A stretch of 64,000 nt of DNA from NCBI RefSeq assembly GCF_026341125.1, contig NZ_JAPEOR010000006.1:1-64000 (forward strand), given 5' to 3'. Shown piece by piece: positions 50,588-59,410 of the stretch. Source of the stretch: Streptomyces sp. NBC_01142 (GTDB taxonomy: Bacteria; Actinomycetota; Actinomycetes; Streptomycetales; Streptomycetaceae). A program made the position numbers and the translations under genes. The notes beneath the pieces are model-generated. The model saw only the letters and a list, made by a program, of their open reading frames with translations, was not told the origin of the DNA and searched no databases. Numbering within the stretch: the stretch's first letter is position 1; every line of letters begins with the position of its first letter.

Positions 50588-52393
50588 TCAGGCCCTGCTC
50601 TCGATCTTCCCTTCGGCCGGGCCGGCGGCGACGCCGCAACAGGAGAAGTAGCTCCCGTTGCGCGGCGGCGGCGCCACCAGCGCCGTCAGCTGCTCCCACG
50701 GCGTGACCCGTGGGCCCGTCTCTACCAGCGCGTCCACCGCGGTGACGAGGGATTCGTTGGAGCTCGGCGCCAGACCGTGGAGCGGCGTTGGCACGTCGGG
50801 GTGCCACACGGCGTGCTCGATCGCGGCCGCGAGATCCACGGGCCGCCCTTGGGCCGGCAGGAGGAGAACCTGGTCCTGCTCGGTGATGACGAACCCGATG
50901 GCAGGAGCCGGCTGCCCGTAGCTGCCGACAGGTTCGGTGCGCAGCAGCACGACTTCCAGCGGTGCCCCGGCTGAGGAAGCGTGTGCGGGCATGACCCTCG
51001 GTACGTGGAGGGCAACGAGCCCGGTGCCGGGGGAGGTGGCGCACCAGGCCGGGCCGGTGATCGCCGGCCAGGTCCCCAGCAAGGCTCCAGCAGCCGCGCC
51101 GGGGTGGGCGTCGAGAGCATCGAGGACGCGTTGTGCACGGTAGCTGCCGGAGGCGACGGCGGACGTGACGTGGTTGGTGAACAGGGAGCGCAGCTGGGAA
51201 GGCAGCGAGTTCGTGTTGATGAGCACGGTCCCGGAGCTGCCGGGGTCTCCGAAGGTGCGCTCTGCGTCGCGTGCCAGGCGCTGGGACGGGGCGTGGTCCA
51301 TGACCCACTCGAGACCCTCGTCGAAGTCACCGCTCGTCGCCGAGACGGGCGGCAGGTTGAACTCGACGGCGACCTGCCATATTTCGGGGTCGCAGTCCTT
51401 GGGCAGCGCTCCGTGGTCGGGGAAGACATCTCCGCGCCAGCCCGAAGTGGCCCTGTTCCACCGGTGCCTTCCCAGCTCGAGCACGGAGTCGCGCAAGGAG
51501 CCATGCAGTTCGGCTGCGGCGCTCTCGCAGCGGCGGAGGAACGCCTGAGCCCCGGCCAACGGCGGGGGGACGTGCTCCGGTGGCCGCAGGGCGTCCGGTG
51601 CCCAGCTGGATACGAGCGCCGGGGTGGCGCAGCCGGGCGGCCACCACGGCAGCCGGTGTCCCAGGGCCTGCGCCAAGTCCCGCAGTTCGTCGGCGGAAGG
51701 ACGAAGTTGGCGGAGGCGGCCGTGGAGGCGGTCTGCGTCGCGGTCGCCGACGTCGTCCTTGTGCAGCTGGAGCATGCGCACGTCCCCGGACATGGAGCCG
51801 TACTCGGGTTCGGCGATGGTCGGGAGCAGGACCAGCGTGCCCAGCAGGTCGGTGTCCGCGCGATGGTCGGGCTCGAAATCGGCGAGGATCTCGCGGACCA
51901 GATGGTCCAGCGGGCTTCCGTGAGGCCACCCGTGCGGCCAGCCGAGCAGGCGGCGCATCTCGCCCGGGGCGAGCACGGTCACCAGCCACACGGACGGGCC
52001 GCTGTCGCCGGCGGCGGTGTAGCGGGCCACGTGGACGTCGATCGGCGGGCGCCGCAGATCGGGGTTGTCGGGGAGGTCATCCTGCTGCAGCCGCAGCGTC
52101 CGCTGACTCTCACGTCGCAGATGCGGGCCATCCGGCCCCGGCATCAGCCAGGACGCGGTACATGGCGGGAGGCGCCGGCCGGTACGCGCACACCAGCGGG
52201 CCACGGTGTCACCACGCCACAGCGGCCGTGTCGGGGTGCTGCCCGGAGCATCCGGCTCAGGAAGGGCGTCGGACTCGTCAGCGCTGCGTAGTTGGGATAC
52301 CCGCCCGCGGGTGAGTCCGGTCAGCCGGGCGATGTCGGCACCGGAGTAGGCGTCAGCGAGGCGGTGGTTGGTGCGCGTCCAGGGAAGGGCCAT
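50588..52393 (-). CDS. Large unknown protein with N-terminal HTH
   Basis: 601 aa, ATG 52393. Residues ~15-40 (AYSGADIARLTGLTRGRVSQ) form a helix-turn-helix; the following WRGDTVARWCARTGR is typical of DNA-binding linkers. The remainder lacks known motifs and includes a Trp-rich patch (LGWPHGWPHGSPLDHLVREI) and NGSYFSCCGVAAGP near the end. Its end is 4 bases from the convergent XRE/TPR stop. Possibly a large regulator; no family recognised. Confidence 0.62.
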   Translation of the reverse strand: MALPWTRTNHRLADAYSGADIARLTGLTRGRVSQLRSADESDALPEPDAPGSTPTRPLWRGDTVARWCARTGRRLPPCTASWLMPGPDGPHLRRESQRTLRLQQDDLPDNPDLRRPPIDVHVARYTAAGDSGPSVWLVTVLAPGEMRRLLGWPHGWPHGSPLDHLVREILADFEPDHRADTDLLGTLVLLPTIAEPEYGSMSGDVRMLQLHKDDVGDRDADRLHGRLRQLRPSADELRDLAQALGHRLPWWPPGCATPALVSSWAPDALRPPEHVPPPLAGAQAFLRRCESAAAELHGSLRDSVLELGRHRWNRATSGWRGDVFPDHGALPKDCDPEIWQVAVEFNLPPVSATSGDFDEGLEWVMDHAPSQRLARDAERTFGDPGSSGTVLINTNSLPSQLRSLFTNHVTSAVASGSYRAQRVLDALDAHPGAAAGALLGTWPAITGPAWCATSPGTGLVALHVPRVMPAHASSAGAPLEVVLLRTEPVGSYGQPAPAIGFVITEQDQVLLLPAQGRPVDLAAAIEHAVWHPDVPTPLHGLAPSSNESLVTAVDALVETGPRVTPWEQLTALVAPPPRNGSYFSCCGVAAGPAEGKIESRA

Positions 52394-52552
52394 TCCGCAA
52401 GATTAAACGAAATGCTTAGCGTTGGTAGCGGCTTGTGCTCAGCATTCATCACGTCGATCGCGGAGGCCGGAGGCCGGAACCAGGGCGGGGCCGAACCCTG
52501 CCCGGGACGGCCGCGTTGCCGGCTCTCGAACGAGGCGTCGCTCGCAGGCTCC

Positions 52553-54346
52553 CTACTTTGCAGGCTTGCGCTGGAACCGGGACACCTCCACTGCCCACTG
52601 GGCCAGAGCAGCCAGGTGCCCGCTCGCCGGGGGCCGCCCCAGGGCATCTGCGATGCGGGGGTAGGCCGGGTGCATGTCGTGATCGGCATCGGTGACCAGC
52701 GCGGAAAGCAGCGGGGCGCTGCTGTCGCGGCTGCGGTCGACGCGTATCAGCAGCGGCGTCTGCTCGCTGCGCTCCAGGGCCGGCAGTCCTGATGGCAACT
52801 GCTGCCGAACCTGACCCCACGTGAGGGTGGTTCCCGCAGACGCGGCCTTCTGGAGGATCGCCCGGACCGCGTGCGCCAGCGGGTCGAGCTGCGTGTGCTC
52901 GGGGCGCTCCCGGCTCCTGTCCTTGCGCGATGGAGCACGGTCACTCGCTGCCCGTTGTCGCCGCTCGCTCTTGCGTTCCCACGACACGACCGCCAGACGG
53001 TCCTTGGGCTCAAGCACATCACCTGCGGTTTGCGCCGCACGCGCGAGGTTGCCCACCAGCCTCTTCATCTCGGCGGAGGACAGGGAACGCTCCTCCCGGC
53101 GCAGGTACTTGAGCAGCTTGCGCGCATCCGAGGCGGCCTCCTGGCGCCGCTGCGACTTCGCCTTCTGAGCGGCCGGACGCGGCTTCTTCGGCTTCTTCGG
53201 GGCCGGCGGCGCTGGCCTGTAGCTCACCTCCCGCCGGTACGCGGCTGTGGCACGAGGCTCTTCGACACGGTCCTGCCCGCGCAGGTAAGAGCGTGCGGCA
53301 GCGAGTACACGCTCCTCCGAGACGCTGGCGCCGCGCCGGGTCAGGGCGGCGGCCTGCTGCAGGCGGGAGCGCACGTCCCAGGCGCGACGCTCGCTGACAG
53401 CCGCCTCGAGTTCGGCGAACAGGCGGCGCTGGTACTCCTCATGCGTGGCCAGCCACGCGCGTGCCTCCGCCAGGGCCTTCTCCGCCTCGGCTCGAACCGG
53501 CGGGGTCAGGCGCTGCAGCAAGGAGTCGCCGCCTGCACAGAGCCGACGTACGTGTTCGACCGTTCCGGTCCGCTGCGCGGCCTCCAGGCCGCGGACGAAC
53601 GTCACCACGCTCTCCGGCAGGGCCCCGGTAGGCGCGCCCGGCCTTACGGACTCGGCAACGGCGCGGCTCGGGCCGGCGGGACGGGTGCGCAGGAGACGGG
53701 CCGCCGTCGGCGTGAGCAGACCCTCATCGTTCCAGGTGCACTCGCTGAGCGGGATCCAGTCGGTGGGGTGGGCCAGGCTCTGAGTCCCGATCCAGACCCG
53801 TCGGTTTGCGCCGTCGCTGTCGCACCGCACCCGGTAGACGTACGGGCAGCCCGCCAGCCTGCCCGGATCCGGCACCACGCCGGGCCCGAGAAGCACGGTC
53901 CGCTCGGTGCCGTCCCAGTCAGGCCGCACGGAGCCGTCCATGTGGATGCGCAAGGAGGTGCCGTCCTCCAGGTCCACATCGACCAGGGAACCGATCGGTG
54001 GCGGGAAGGCGAAGCGAGCGCCGCGGCCGTGATCCAGCAGCGACCGGGACATCGCCGCCTTCACATACAGATGGTCCGCGCTGGATTCGCCCACGGCCGG
54101 GCGACGGCAGGTGTTCGGCATGCCGTTCGGCTGAGGGAAGTGCTGGAAATGGCACTGCCGATCGACGTAGAGCTTCGTGGCGAGCTGGGCGCCACAGCCG
54201 CCCAGCAGCACGCCGCACCAGAACGTGTCGCCTTCATGGGTGTGGCGGAAGGCATCCAGTTCGATCGGTTCAGGCGGCAGGACGACGGGAACATCGGAGT
54301 GCTCGTCGCCGATGACCGCCGTCTGCACCAGCCTGGAATCGCGCAC
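52553..54346 (-). CDS. CoiA-like protein with long coiled region
   Basis: 597 aa. The N-terminal ~120 residues resemble the CoiA competence-protein/nuclease family: TFWCGVLLGGCGAQL, then CHFQHFPQP and SSADHLYVKAAMSRSLLDHG, giving the Cys/His and H-x-x-x-K pattern. The middle is charged and helical (EARAWLATHEEYQRRLFAEL) with a Lys/Pro-rich linker (PAPPAPKKPKKPRPAAQKAK). The C-terminal ~100 residues (TTLTWGQVRQQLPSGLPALE) look like a separate domain. CoiA-like proteins are linked to DNA processing; the call here is tentative. Confidence 0.55.
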   Translation of the reverse strand: MRDSRLVQTAVIGDEHSDVPVVLPPEPIELDAFRHTHEGDTFWCGVLLGGCGAQLATKLYVDRQCHFQHFPQPNGMPNTCRRPAVGESSADHLYVKAAMSRSLLDHGRGARFAFPPPIGSLVDVDLEDGTSLRIHMDGSVRPDWDGTERTVLLGPGVVPDPGRLAGCPYVYRVRCDSDGANRRVWIGTQSLAHPTDWIPLSECTWNDEGLLTPTAARLLRTRPAGPSRAVAESVRPGAPTGALPESVVTFVRGLEAAQRTGTVEHVRRLCAGGDSLLQRLTPPVRAEAEKALAEARAWLATHEEYQRRLFAELEAAVSERRAWDVRSRLQQAAALTRRGASVSEERVLAAARSYLRGQDRVEEPRATAAYRREVSYRPAPPAPKKPKKPRPAAQKAKSQRRQEAASDARKLLKYLRREERSLSSAEMKRLVGNLARAAQTAGDVLEPKDRLAVVSWERKSERRQRAASDRAPSRKDRSRERPEHTQLDPLAHAVRAILQKAASAGTTLTWGQVRQQLPSGLPALERSEQTPLLIRVDRSRDSSAPLLSALVTDADHDMHPAYPRIADALGRPPASGHLAALAQWAVEVSRFQRKPAK

Positions 54347-54477
54347 TGCGCCGCCCCCTTCACCTTCTGAACCACGATAGATGCGGGGTGCTGGCGTTAC
54401 GGCAGTCTGGGCGTAGAGGGGCTGACGGACGCGTGATCATGTCCGGAAGCCGACGGATGCTTACCCGGATGCGCGTG

Positions 54478-54510
54478 GAGGGGCCGGGCGGTGGCACCGC
54501 CCGGCCCCTC
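54478..54510 (-). terminator. Strong stem-loop downstream of the 54620 gene
   Basis: Perfect 14-bp stem, 54478-54491 (gaggggccgggcgg) with 54497-54510, 5-base loop. It lies 110 bases past the minus-strand stop at 54620 and before the CoiA-like gene. No T-run, as is common in Streptomyces. Confidence 0.6.
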
Positions 54511-54619
54511 CGTCGGCCCTGTGCATCGTGTCCTGGGCGAGGTTGTCGTCACCACCGCGGAGCCCCTGCCCGTCCGCTGCGCCGTCCCCACCTGATGACC
54601 TCGGGTGTTAACGAGTCCG

Positions 54620-54955
54620 CTACGCCGTGTGCGGCATCCACACCAACAGGGTCTTGCGGTCTTCGGGGTCCGGCTCGACACGCATGCTCGCACCGGCCAG
54701 CGCCGCCCGGTACCGCTGCAGCTCCTGCTCCGCTTCCGCCCACTCGTCGACTGTGCACGCCACCAGGAACGGCGCCCCCTCGTCGCCGCTCTCGACGACG
54801 AATCCGTCCTCGGAGTCGCTGAACTCCAGGCACCCGGCCTTACGGAGCACTTCGCGGATCACTTCGGCGTCCCGGTCCACCAGCCTCGGCAACGGCCGCT
54901 CACCCCGCCCGTACCCGAACTGCGGCTGCTCGTCTTTACGTTCCATGATTCCCAT
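54620..54955 (-). CDS. Unknown small acidic protein
   Basis: About 111 aa from ATG 54955 (or 54946). Acidic and helical: LVDRDAEVIREVLRKAGCLE, VDEWAEAEQELQRYRAALAG, ending TLLVWMPHTA. No family recognised. Followed by a strong stem-loop. Confidence 0.58.
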   Translation of the reverse strand: MGIMERKDEQPQFGYGRGERPLPRLVDRDAEVIREVLRKAGCLEFSDSEDGFVVESGDEGAPFLVACTVDEWAEAEQELQRYRAALAGASMRVEPDPEDRKTLLVWMPHTA

Positions 54956-55032
54956 GCCCGGCAGCGTACGGCCCGGGACGGACAGCGGGCCGCCCGCCGT
55001 GACCGTCTCCACCGGTGGTCATCGTTTGCTGT

Positions 55033-55836
55033 TCATCGCGCCCGGCCGGGCAGACGCCGGGGCCGCCGGACATCGCCCAGCACCTCCCACAGCGGCCGCC
55101 GCTCGTCAGCCCACTGCTGGAGTGCGTGCCGGTCCACCAACCGGATCCCGTGCCGCGCGGCCCAGGGCGCGGCGGGCTTGCTGAACCGGCCGTTGGTCAC
55201 GATCACCGCGAACCGGGCGCCGTGGACCGGCCCAGCGGTTCCGTTGACCTGCTGCAGCACCTCGACGCCGGTGGCCTTCCCCGCCCAGCCGTCGCGCCGA
55301 TGCTTGCACTGCACCGCCCAGATCCGCCCATCGGAGTCCACCGCGCGTACGTCGCACGCGTCGTCGCCGCCGCGGCCGACGCGCTCGGCAGTGAACCCGT
55401 CTCGCCGCATCAGATCGCGGACGACGGACTCGAACTCCTGATGGCTCACGGTGTCCAGCTGCGACGGCGTCATCCGCAGGCCGCGTGAGCGGCGCTCCTC
55501 CCATCTGCGGCGTCGCTCCACGGCCGCCCCGCATACGGCCACGAGCATCAGCACGGCCTGCGGCACGACGGCGTAGACGCCCCAGTGGTCGTTCATCCAA
55601 GCCCCGAGCCACACCACGAGCCAGACGAACCCGCCGACCGCGGCAAGCACTCCGATCGGCAGCGCAGCGAGTCGCACCTTCTCAGCAGCTGGTCGCGGCC
55701 CGGCCCCGGCCACGTTCCACAGCGGCCGTTCGGGCAGCCCCAGATCCTCCCAGACGCCTTCGAGTGAGTCCCATAAGACGGAAGGCACGTCCTCGGAGGA
55801 CTCCCCCTCACCGTGCGATGCGAGCTCTCCAACCAT
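55033..55836 (-). CDS. Membrane-anchored Mrr-like restriction endonuclease domain protein
   Basis: 267 aa. Two membrane segments near residues 55-105 (LPIGVLAAVGGFVWLVVWLG, VVPQAVLMLVAVCGAAV) are followed by a PD-(D/E)XK Mrr_cat domain: LDTVSHQEFESVVRDLMRRD, GRGGDDACDVRAVDSDG and the core IWAVQCKHRRDGW (QxK), then VIVTNGRFSKPAAPWAA. Mrr-type enzymes cut methylated DNA; membrane-anchored versions are common in actinobacteria. ATG 55836 has gggaga 5-6 bases upstream. Confidence 0.87.
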   Translation of the reverse strand: MVGELASHGEGESSEDVPSVLWDSLEGVWEDLGLPERPLWNVAGAGPRPAAEKVRLAALPIGVLAAVGGFVWLVVWLGAWMNDHWGVYAVVPQAVLMLVAVCGAAVERRRRWEERRSRGLRMTPSQLDTVSHQEFESVVRDLMRRDGFTAERVGRGGDDACDVRAVDSDGRIWAVQCKHRRDGWAGKATGVEVLQQVNGTAGPVHGARFAVIVTNGRFSKPAAPWAARHGIRLVDRHALQQWADERRPLWEVLGDVRRPRRLPGRAR

Positions 55837-56177
55837 GCGGTCTCCCCGGGGCAGTTGATGATGCCGATGCGAGCGCCCCAGTCCACCATGCGGCACTGAC
55901 ACCCGTCATGACCGCGGCCGGAAGGGCAGTGCCGGCCCGGCCTCGCGGGTCCCGTACGGCTGGGCGGTGGGCATCGGCGCAGCAGCGTCTCCGGCCAGCC
56001 ATGGCGGAGTGCATCAGCCAACTTCGCCGAACCTGCGGTGAGCGGCACCGGGGCAGGTGACACTGATCCTTTCCGTGCCCGCGACAGCAAGGGACCTGCA
56101 TGCGCCAGCAGAACGTCGGCCTCCCGACCATCGACCACCGGCCGGGCGCGCCCGGCGCCCGGTGAAGGAGCGTACGG
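55837..56177. other. Divergent intergenic region
   Basis: No gene seen. It separates the minus-strand Mrr-like gene from the plus-strand gene at 56178 and presumably holds both promoters. A short palindromic GC run (ccgggcgcgcccgg) lies near its right end. Confidence 0.4.
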
Positions 56178-56633
56178 ATGTTCATTGATGAGCAGGACAC
56201 CTGCTTGCTGGTCGAGCAGGCTCTTCCGCTGCTGCCGTTCCTCGACGACGGCAACGAGTTCGTCACCTACGCCCTTCTGGAGCAGTGGAAGGAGGAGGGC
56301 CGGAAGAACCCCTCCGCGGGTAAGCCGTGGAAGCCGGAGGAGTGGTCGGTCCAGCTCCATGCCCCGTTGCGGGACAGTCTCGTCGCGGTCGGGCACACGC
56401 AGGTGGTCGCCGGGCTGCGGACCGTGGCGTTCCACGACCGAGAGAACGGCCCGTGGGGGAGGGCGACCGCCGAGCTGCACGAATGGATCCTGGCCCCGCA
56501 CGATGCGGACCGGGCCAAGCCCAGCGACACCGCCGCCGCGGCGGTACTGCTGGCGGCCCTCTACGGAGATGACGGCCGATTCTTCCTGCCTGCCGCACCC
56601 GCTGGACACCCCGGGGCGGCGCAAGAGGAATGA
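56178..56633 (+). CDS. Unknown protein
   Basis: 151 aa, ATG 56178 with gaaggag 8-9 bases upstream. Helical, with LLVEQALPLLPFLDDGNEFV, VTYALLEQWKEEGRKNPSAG and VQLHAPLRDSLVAVGHTQVV. It ends in a Pro/Ala tail. No family recognised. Confidence 0.6.
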   Translation: MFIDEQDTCLLVEQALPLLPFLDDGNEFVTYALLEQWKEEGRKNPSAGKPWKPEEWSVQLHAPLRDSLVAVGHTQVVAGLRTVAFHDRENGPWGRATAELHEWILAPHDADRAKPSDTAAAAVLLAALYGDDGRFFLPAAPAGHPGAAQEE

Positions 56634-56733
56634 CCTGTCGCACGCGTGCTGCACAGCGGACCGCAACGCCATCGGTGTCAGTGCGGGTGGCCATCATGGA
56701 CGAGAAGAAGACGAGCACGATGAGGAGGGGACC

Positions 56734-57066
56734 GTGGCCGACATCTGGGTGCTGACGAACCCGACGGATGAGGACGAGCGGGAGTTGATCCGCGCCGACG
56801 CCATCAGCAGGGTCCGGTGGGACAAGGAGCGGGTCGTCGCTCGGTGGGCGGGCCAGGAGACACCGGTCTCGCTCGTGGAGTGGTCAGCACGGTTCGACAA
56901 GCGCGATCCACTGCCATCCGGCTTCCACCTGGAGTTCGTGCGGACGCTGAACCAGGCACGGCAGGAGGCGAAGGCCGACATCCAGGTCGTCCGTGCTGCA
57001 TGGGACGTCGGCCAGCAGAAGTGGCAGTGGCTGGTCGAGGACATCGACCTCGTCGACCAGTTCTGA
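56734..57066 (+). CDS. Unknown small protein
   Basis: 110 aa from GTG 56734, with a strong gaggagg site upstream. It is charged and has a Trp-rich end (DVGQQKWQWLVEDIDLVDQF) and SLVEWSARFDKRDPLPSG. No family recognised. Sits about 100 bases after the previous gene. Confidence 0.6.
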   Translation: MADIWVLTNPTDEDERELIRADAISRVRWDKERVVARWAGQETPVSLVEWSARFDKRDPLPSGFHLEFVRTLNQARQEAKADIQVVRAAWDVGQQKWQWLVEDIDLVDQF

Positions 57067-57135
57067 CGCTCGCCGTCAGCAGCCCCCGCTCCGCCGAGGC
57101 CGGCAGCCTTCTGACGGTTGTCAGTGGTCAGCGGC

Positions 57136-57243
57136 ATGATGGCCCCCATGAGCGAGGAGCGGAAGCAGGGGGAGGACCTGGTGCGTGATGAGGACCGCGA
57201 AGTCGGCTGGGATGACGATGACGCGTACGAGCACCAGGGCTGA
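57136..57243 (+). CDS. Possible very small acidic protein
   Basis: 35 codons from ATG 57136 (ATG 57148 possible), with the acidic end EVGWDDDDAYEHQG. No ribosome site stands out. It lies just before the recombinase-like gene. Low certainty. Confidence 0.32.
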   Translation: MMAPMSEERKQGEDLVRDEDREVGWDDDDAYEHQG

Positions 57244-57270
57244 CGGCTGGTAGCCGTACGAGGGCGGGGG

Positions 57271-59298
57271 TTGATCGACGTCATGGCAGTTGCTCAGGGT
57301 CGCCGCGGCAGCAAGGGCGCGGGCACCGCGCCTTCTCCGCTGTTCGCTGCCGTGGTCGAGCAGATCACGGCGGCGCTGCCGGAGCTGGGGTGCGCTCAGG
57401 CCGAAGAGATCGTCTCGGCCATGAGCGGGAGAACGTGCCGAGGGATCCACGATCACCTGGGCGAGTACCGAGACGCGCTGGTCAGCGGAAGCTCGTTGGC
57501 GCCGCCGCCCGTACAGCGGTTGATTCACACCCTGGCCGCCGCCGGGTTCGATCGCGTCCGAGTGCCGGCGTGCCACCGCTGCGGCCGGATTCGGGCGCTG
57601 GTCAAGGTGGTGGAGGGCGGGCGCGTGTGCGGCGGCTGTGCGGGCGCCCTGGCGTACGCCGCCGCGGTAGGGGTCTGCCGGGAGTGCTCGAGGACGAAGG
57701 CCCTGCCAGCCCAGGGCCTTTGCTCCGCCTGCTACGCGCGCGGCCGGAACCAGACGAAGACGAAGACGGCGTGCGCGTCGTGCGGCCAGTTCCGGCTGTG
57801 CAGAGAGTCACGAGCCGACGGCCGGTCGCTGTGCGACACGTGCCGCCCCCGGCCGACCGCCACCTGCGCGTTGTGCGGGACCTCCTCCAAGATCCAGGCC
57901 CGCTGGCCGGTCGGCCCGGTGTGCGCGAACTGCTACATGCAGGTCCGCATCAACCCGGCTCCCTGCTCGGTGTGCGACCGCCCACGCGCCCTGATCGGAA
58001 GGGTCGACGGCGAGCCCGCCTGCGGTCCGTGCTGCGGAGTGGAGACCGACTACGCGTGCTCCCGCTGTGCGAACCCGGCGGACTCGGTGGTCGGCGGCCT
58101 CTGCGAGCAGTGTGCGTTCGACGACCAGGCGACGGACTACTTCGACGCGCTCCCCGCCACGCCCCAGGCCCAGCTGTCGCTCCTTCGCGACCGGCTCCAG
58201 AGCGGCGAGCAGCCGCGGGCTGCCCGTTCCTGGCTGAAGCACTCCGCGTCCGCGCGGCTGCTGTCCGAGCTCGTCGCCGGCGGACAACGCATCACCCATG
58301 AAGCGCTGGACGTCGCCTGCCGGGAACCGGGCCGGGGATACGCCGCCGGCTACCTCCGCGACGTCCTGGTCGACGCAGGAGTCCTTCCACCTCGCGACGA
58401 GCACACCGCCAGCGTCGAGCGCCGCTTCGCCCAGATCATCGGCGCACACCCCCGCCTCGCCGTCCTTCTGCACGCCTACGGCTACGGGTCCGTCCTGCCC
58501 CGTCTCCGCAGCCGCGAACGGCCGAGCACGGAGTACGTCGCCGACTGGGCCACCGCCCGCATGATCTCGGCGGTAGATCTGCTGACCTGGGCAGGCGGGC
58601 GCAGCCTCACCCTGAGCCGGCTCTCTCAGGACGATGTGGACCAGTGGCTCGCCGAAGGGGCGAGCACGCGCCACAACGTACGCGACTTCCTCGTCTGGGC
58701 CGCCGAGGACGGACGCGCGCAGCCCCTGCTCGTCCCCCACCGCGACAAGCCCGACCCGGTCGGCATGGCCGCCCGCTCCCACTGGGAAATGCTCCAGCAG
58801 TGCCTGCGAGACGAGGCCCTCGCGCTCGAAACCCGGGTCGCCGGCGCGCTGGTGCTCCTGTACGGACAACAGGCCACTCGGATCGTGGCCCTGCACCGGG
58901 ACTGCCTCCAGCACCGCGAGGGTGGCAGCTACCTCGTCCTGGGCGAGACACCCGTCATGCTCCCGCCCGCTCTGGCACGCCTGATCGCCGAGCTGGCCGC
59001 CGCCGAGAACAAGGACCCGGTCACCGGCGAGCGCGTCACCTCCCGCTGGCTGTTTCCCAACGCCCGCAACCGCATGCGACACCAGAGCGCCGCATCCGTC
59101 ACCGCGCTGCTCAACGCCTACGGCATCACCATCAAGCCCGCCCGAGCCTCCGCCCTGATGAACGCGGCGATGGACCTGCCGCCCGCCGAGCTGTCCGCCA
59201 AGCTCGGGATGCACCTCATCACCGCCGAGCAGTGGCGCCGTCTGGCCGCCCGGACGTGGACCGCCTACCTCCGAACCCCAGCAACAGAACGGGAGTAG
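57271..59298 (+). CDS. Zinc-finger-rich tyrosine-recombinase-like protein
   Basis: 675 aa from TTG 57271 (gaggg 6 bases upstream) or ATG 57283. The N-terminal ~120-290 region has at least eight CxxC pairs (CHRCGRIRALVK, CASCGQFRLC, CALCGTSSKI, CSRCANPADS), i.e. zinc ribbons. The C-terminal half resembles tyrosine recombinases: core-binding HNVRDFLVWAAEDGR, ALVLLYGQQATRIVALHRDC, SRWLFPNARNRMRHQS. However, the catalytic HxxR and Tyr positions are not recognisable (ARASALMNAAMD, LGMHLITAEQW). Probably a degenerate, DNA-binding member. A paralogue lies convergent at 59411-60409 with a 91-bp identical stretch. Confidence 0.65.
   Translation: MIDVMAVAQGRRGSKGAGTAPSPLFAAVVEQITAALPELGCAQAEEIVSAMSGRTCRGIHDHLGEYRDALVSGSSLAPPPVQRLIHTLAAAGFDRVRVPACHRCGRIRALVKVVEGGRVCGGCAGALAYAAAVGVCRECSRTKALPAQGLCSACYARGRNQTKTKTACASCGQFRLCRESRADGRSLCDTCRPRPTATCALCGTSSKIQARWPVGPVCANCYMQVRINPAPCSVCDRPRALIGRVDGEPACGPCCGVETDYACSRCANPADSVVGGLCEQCAFDDQATDYFDALPATPQAQLSLLRDRLQSGEQPRAARSWLKHSASARLLSELVAGGQRITHEALDVACREPGRGYAAGYLRDVLVDAGVLPPRDEHTASVERRFAQIIGAHPRLAVLLHAYGYGSVLPRLRSRERPSTEYVADWATARMISAVDLLTWAGGRSLTLSRLSQDDVDQWLAEGASTRHNVRDFLVWAAEDGRAQPLLVPHRDKPDPVGMAARSHWEMLQQCLRDEALALETRVAGALVLLYGQQATRIVALHRDCLQHREGGSYLVLGETPVMLPPALARLIAELAAAENKDPVTGERVTSRWLFPNARNRMRHQSAASVTALLNAYGITIKPARASALMNAAMDLPPAELSAKLGMHLITAEQWRRLAARTWTAYLRTPATERE
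58664..58754 (+). repeat. 91-bp segment identical (inverted) to 60048-60138
   Basis: Inside the recombinase-like gene; identical at every base to the reverse complement of 60048-60138, although the flanking coding sequences of the two paralogues are clearly diverged. Confidence 0.85.
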
Positions 59299-59410
59299 CT
59301 GGGCGCCACTCAGCATGGGGCACCGAGCCGGCGTCTGAGCTCCACGTTCTGCCTCGGCCCCCGTTCGTCGTCGAGGCTCTCCGAACATCGCCAACGTCAC
59401 GGCGTCGCAC

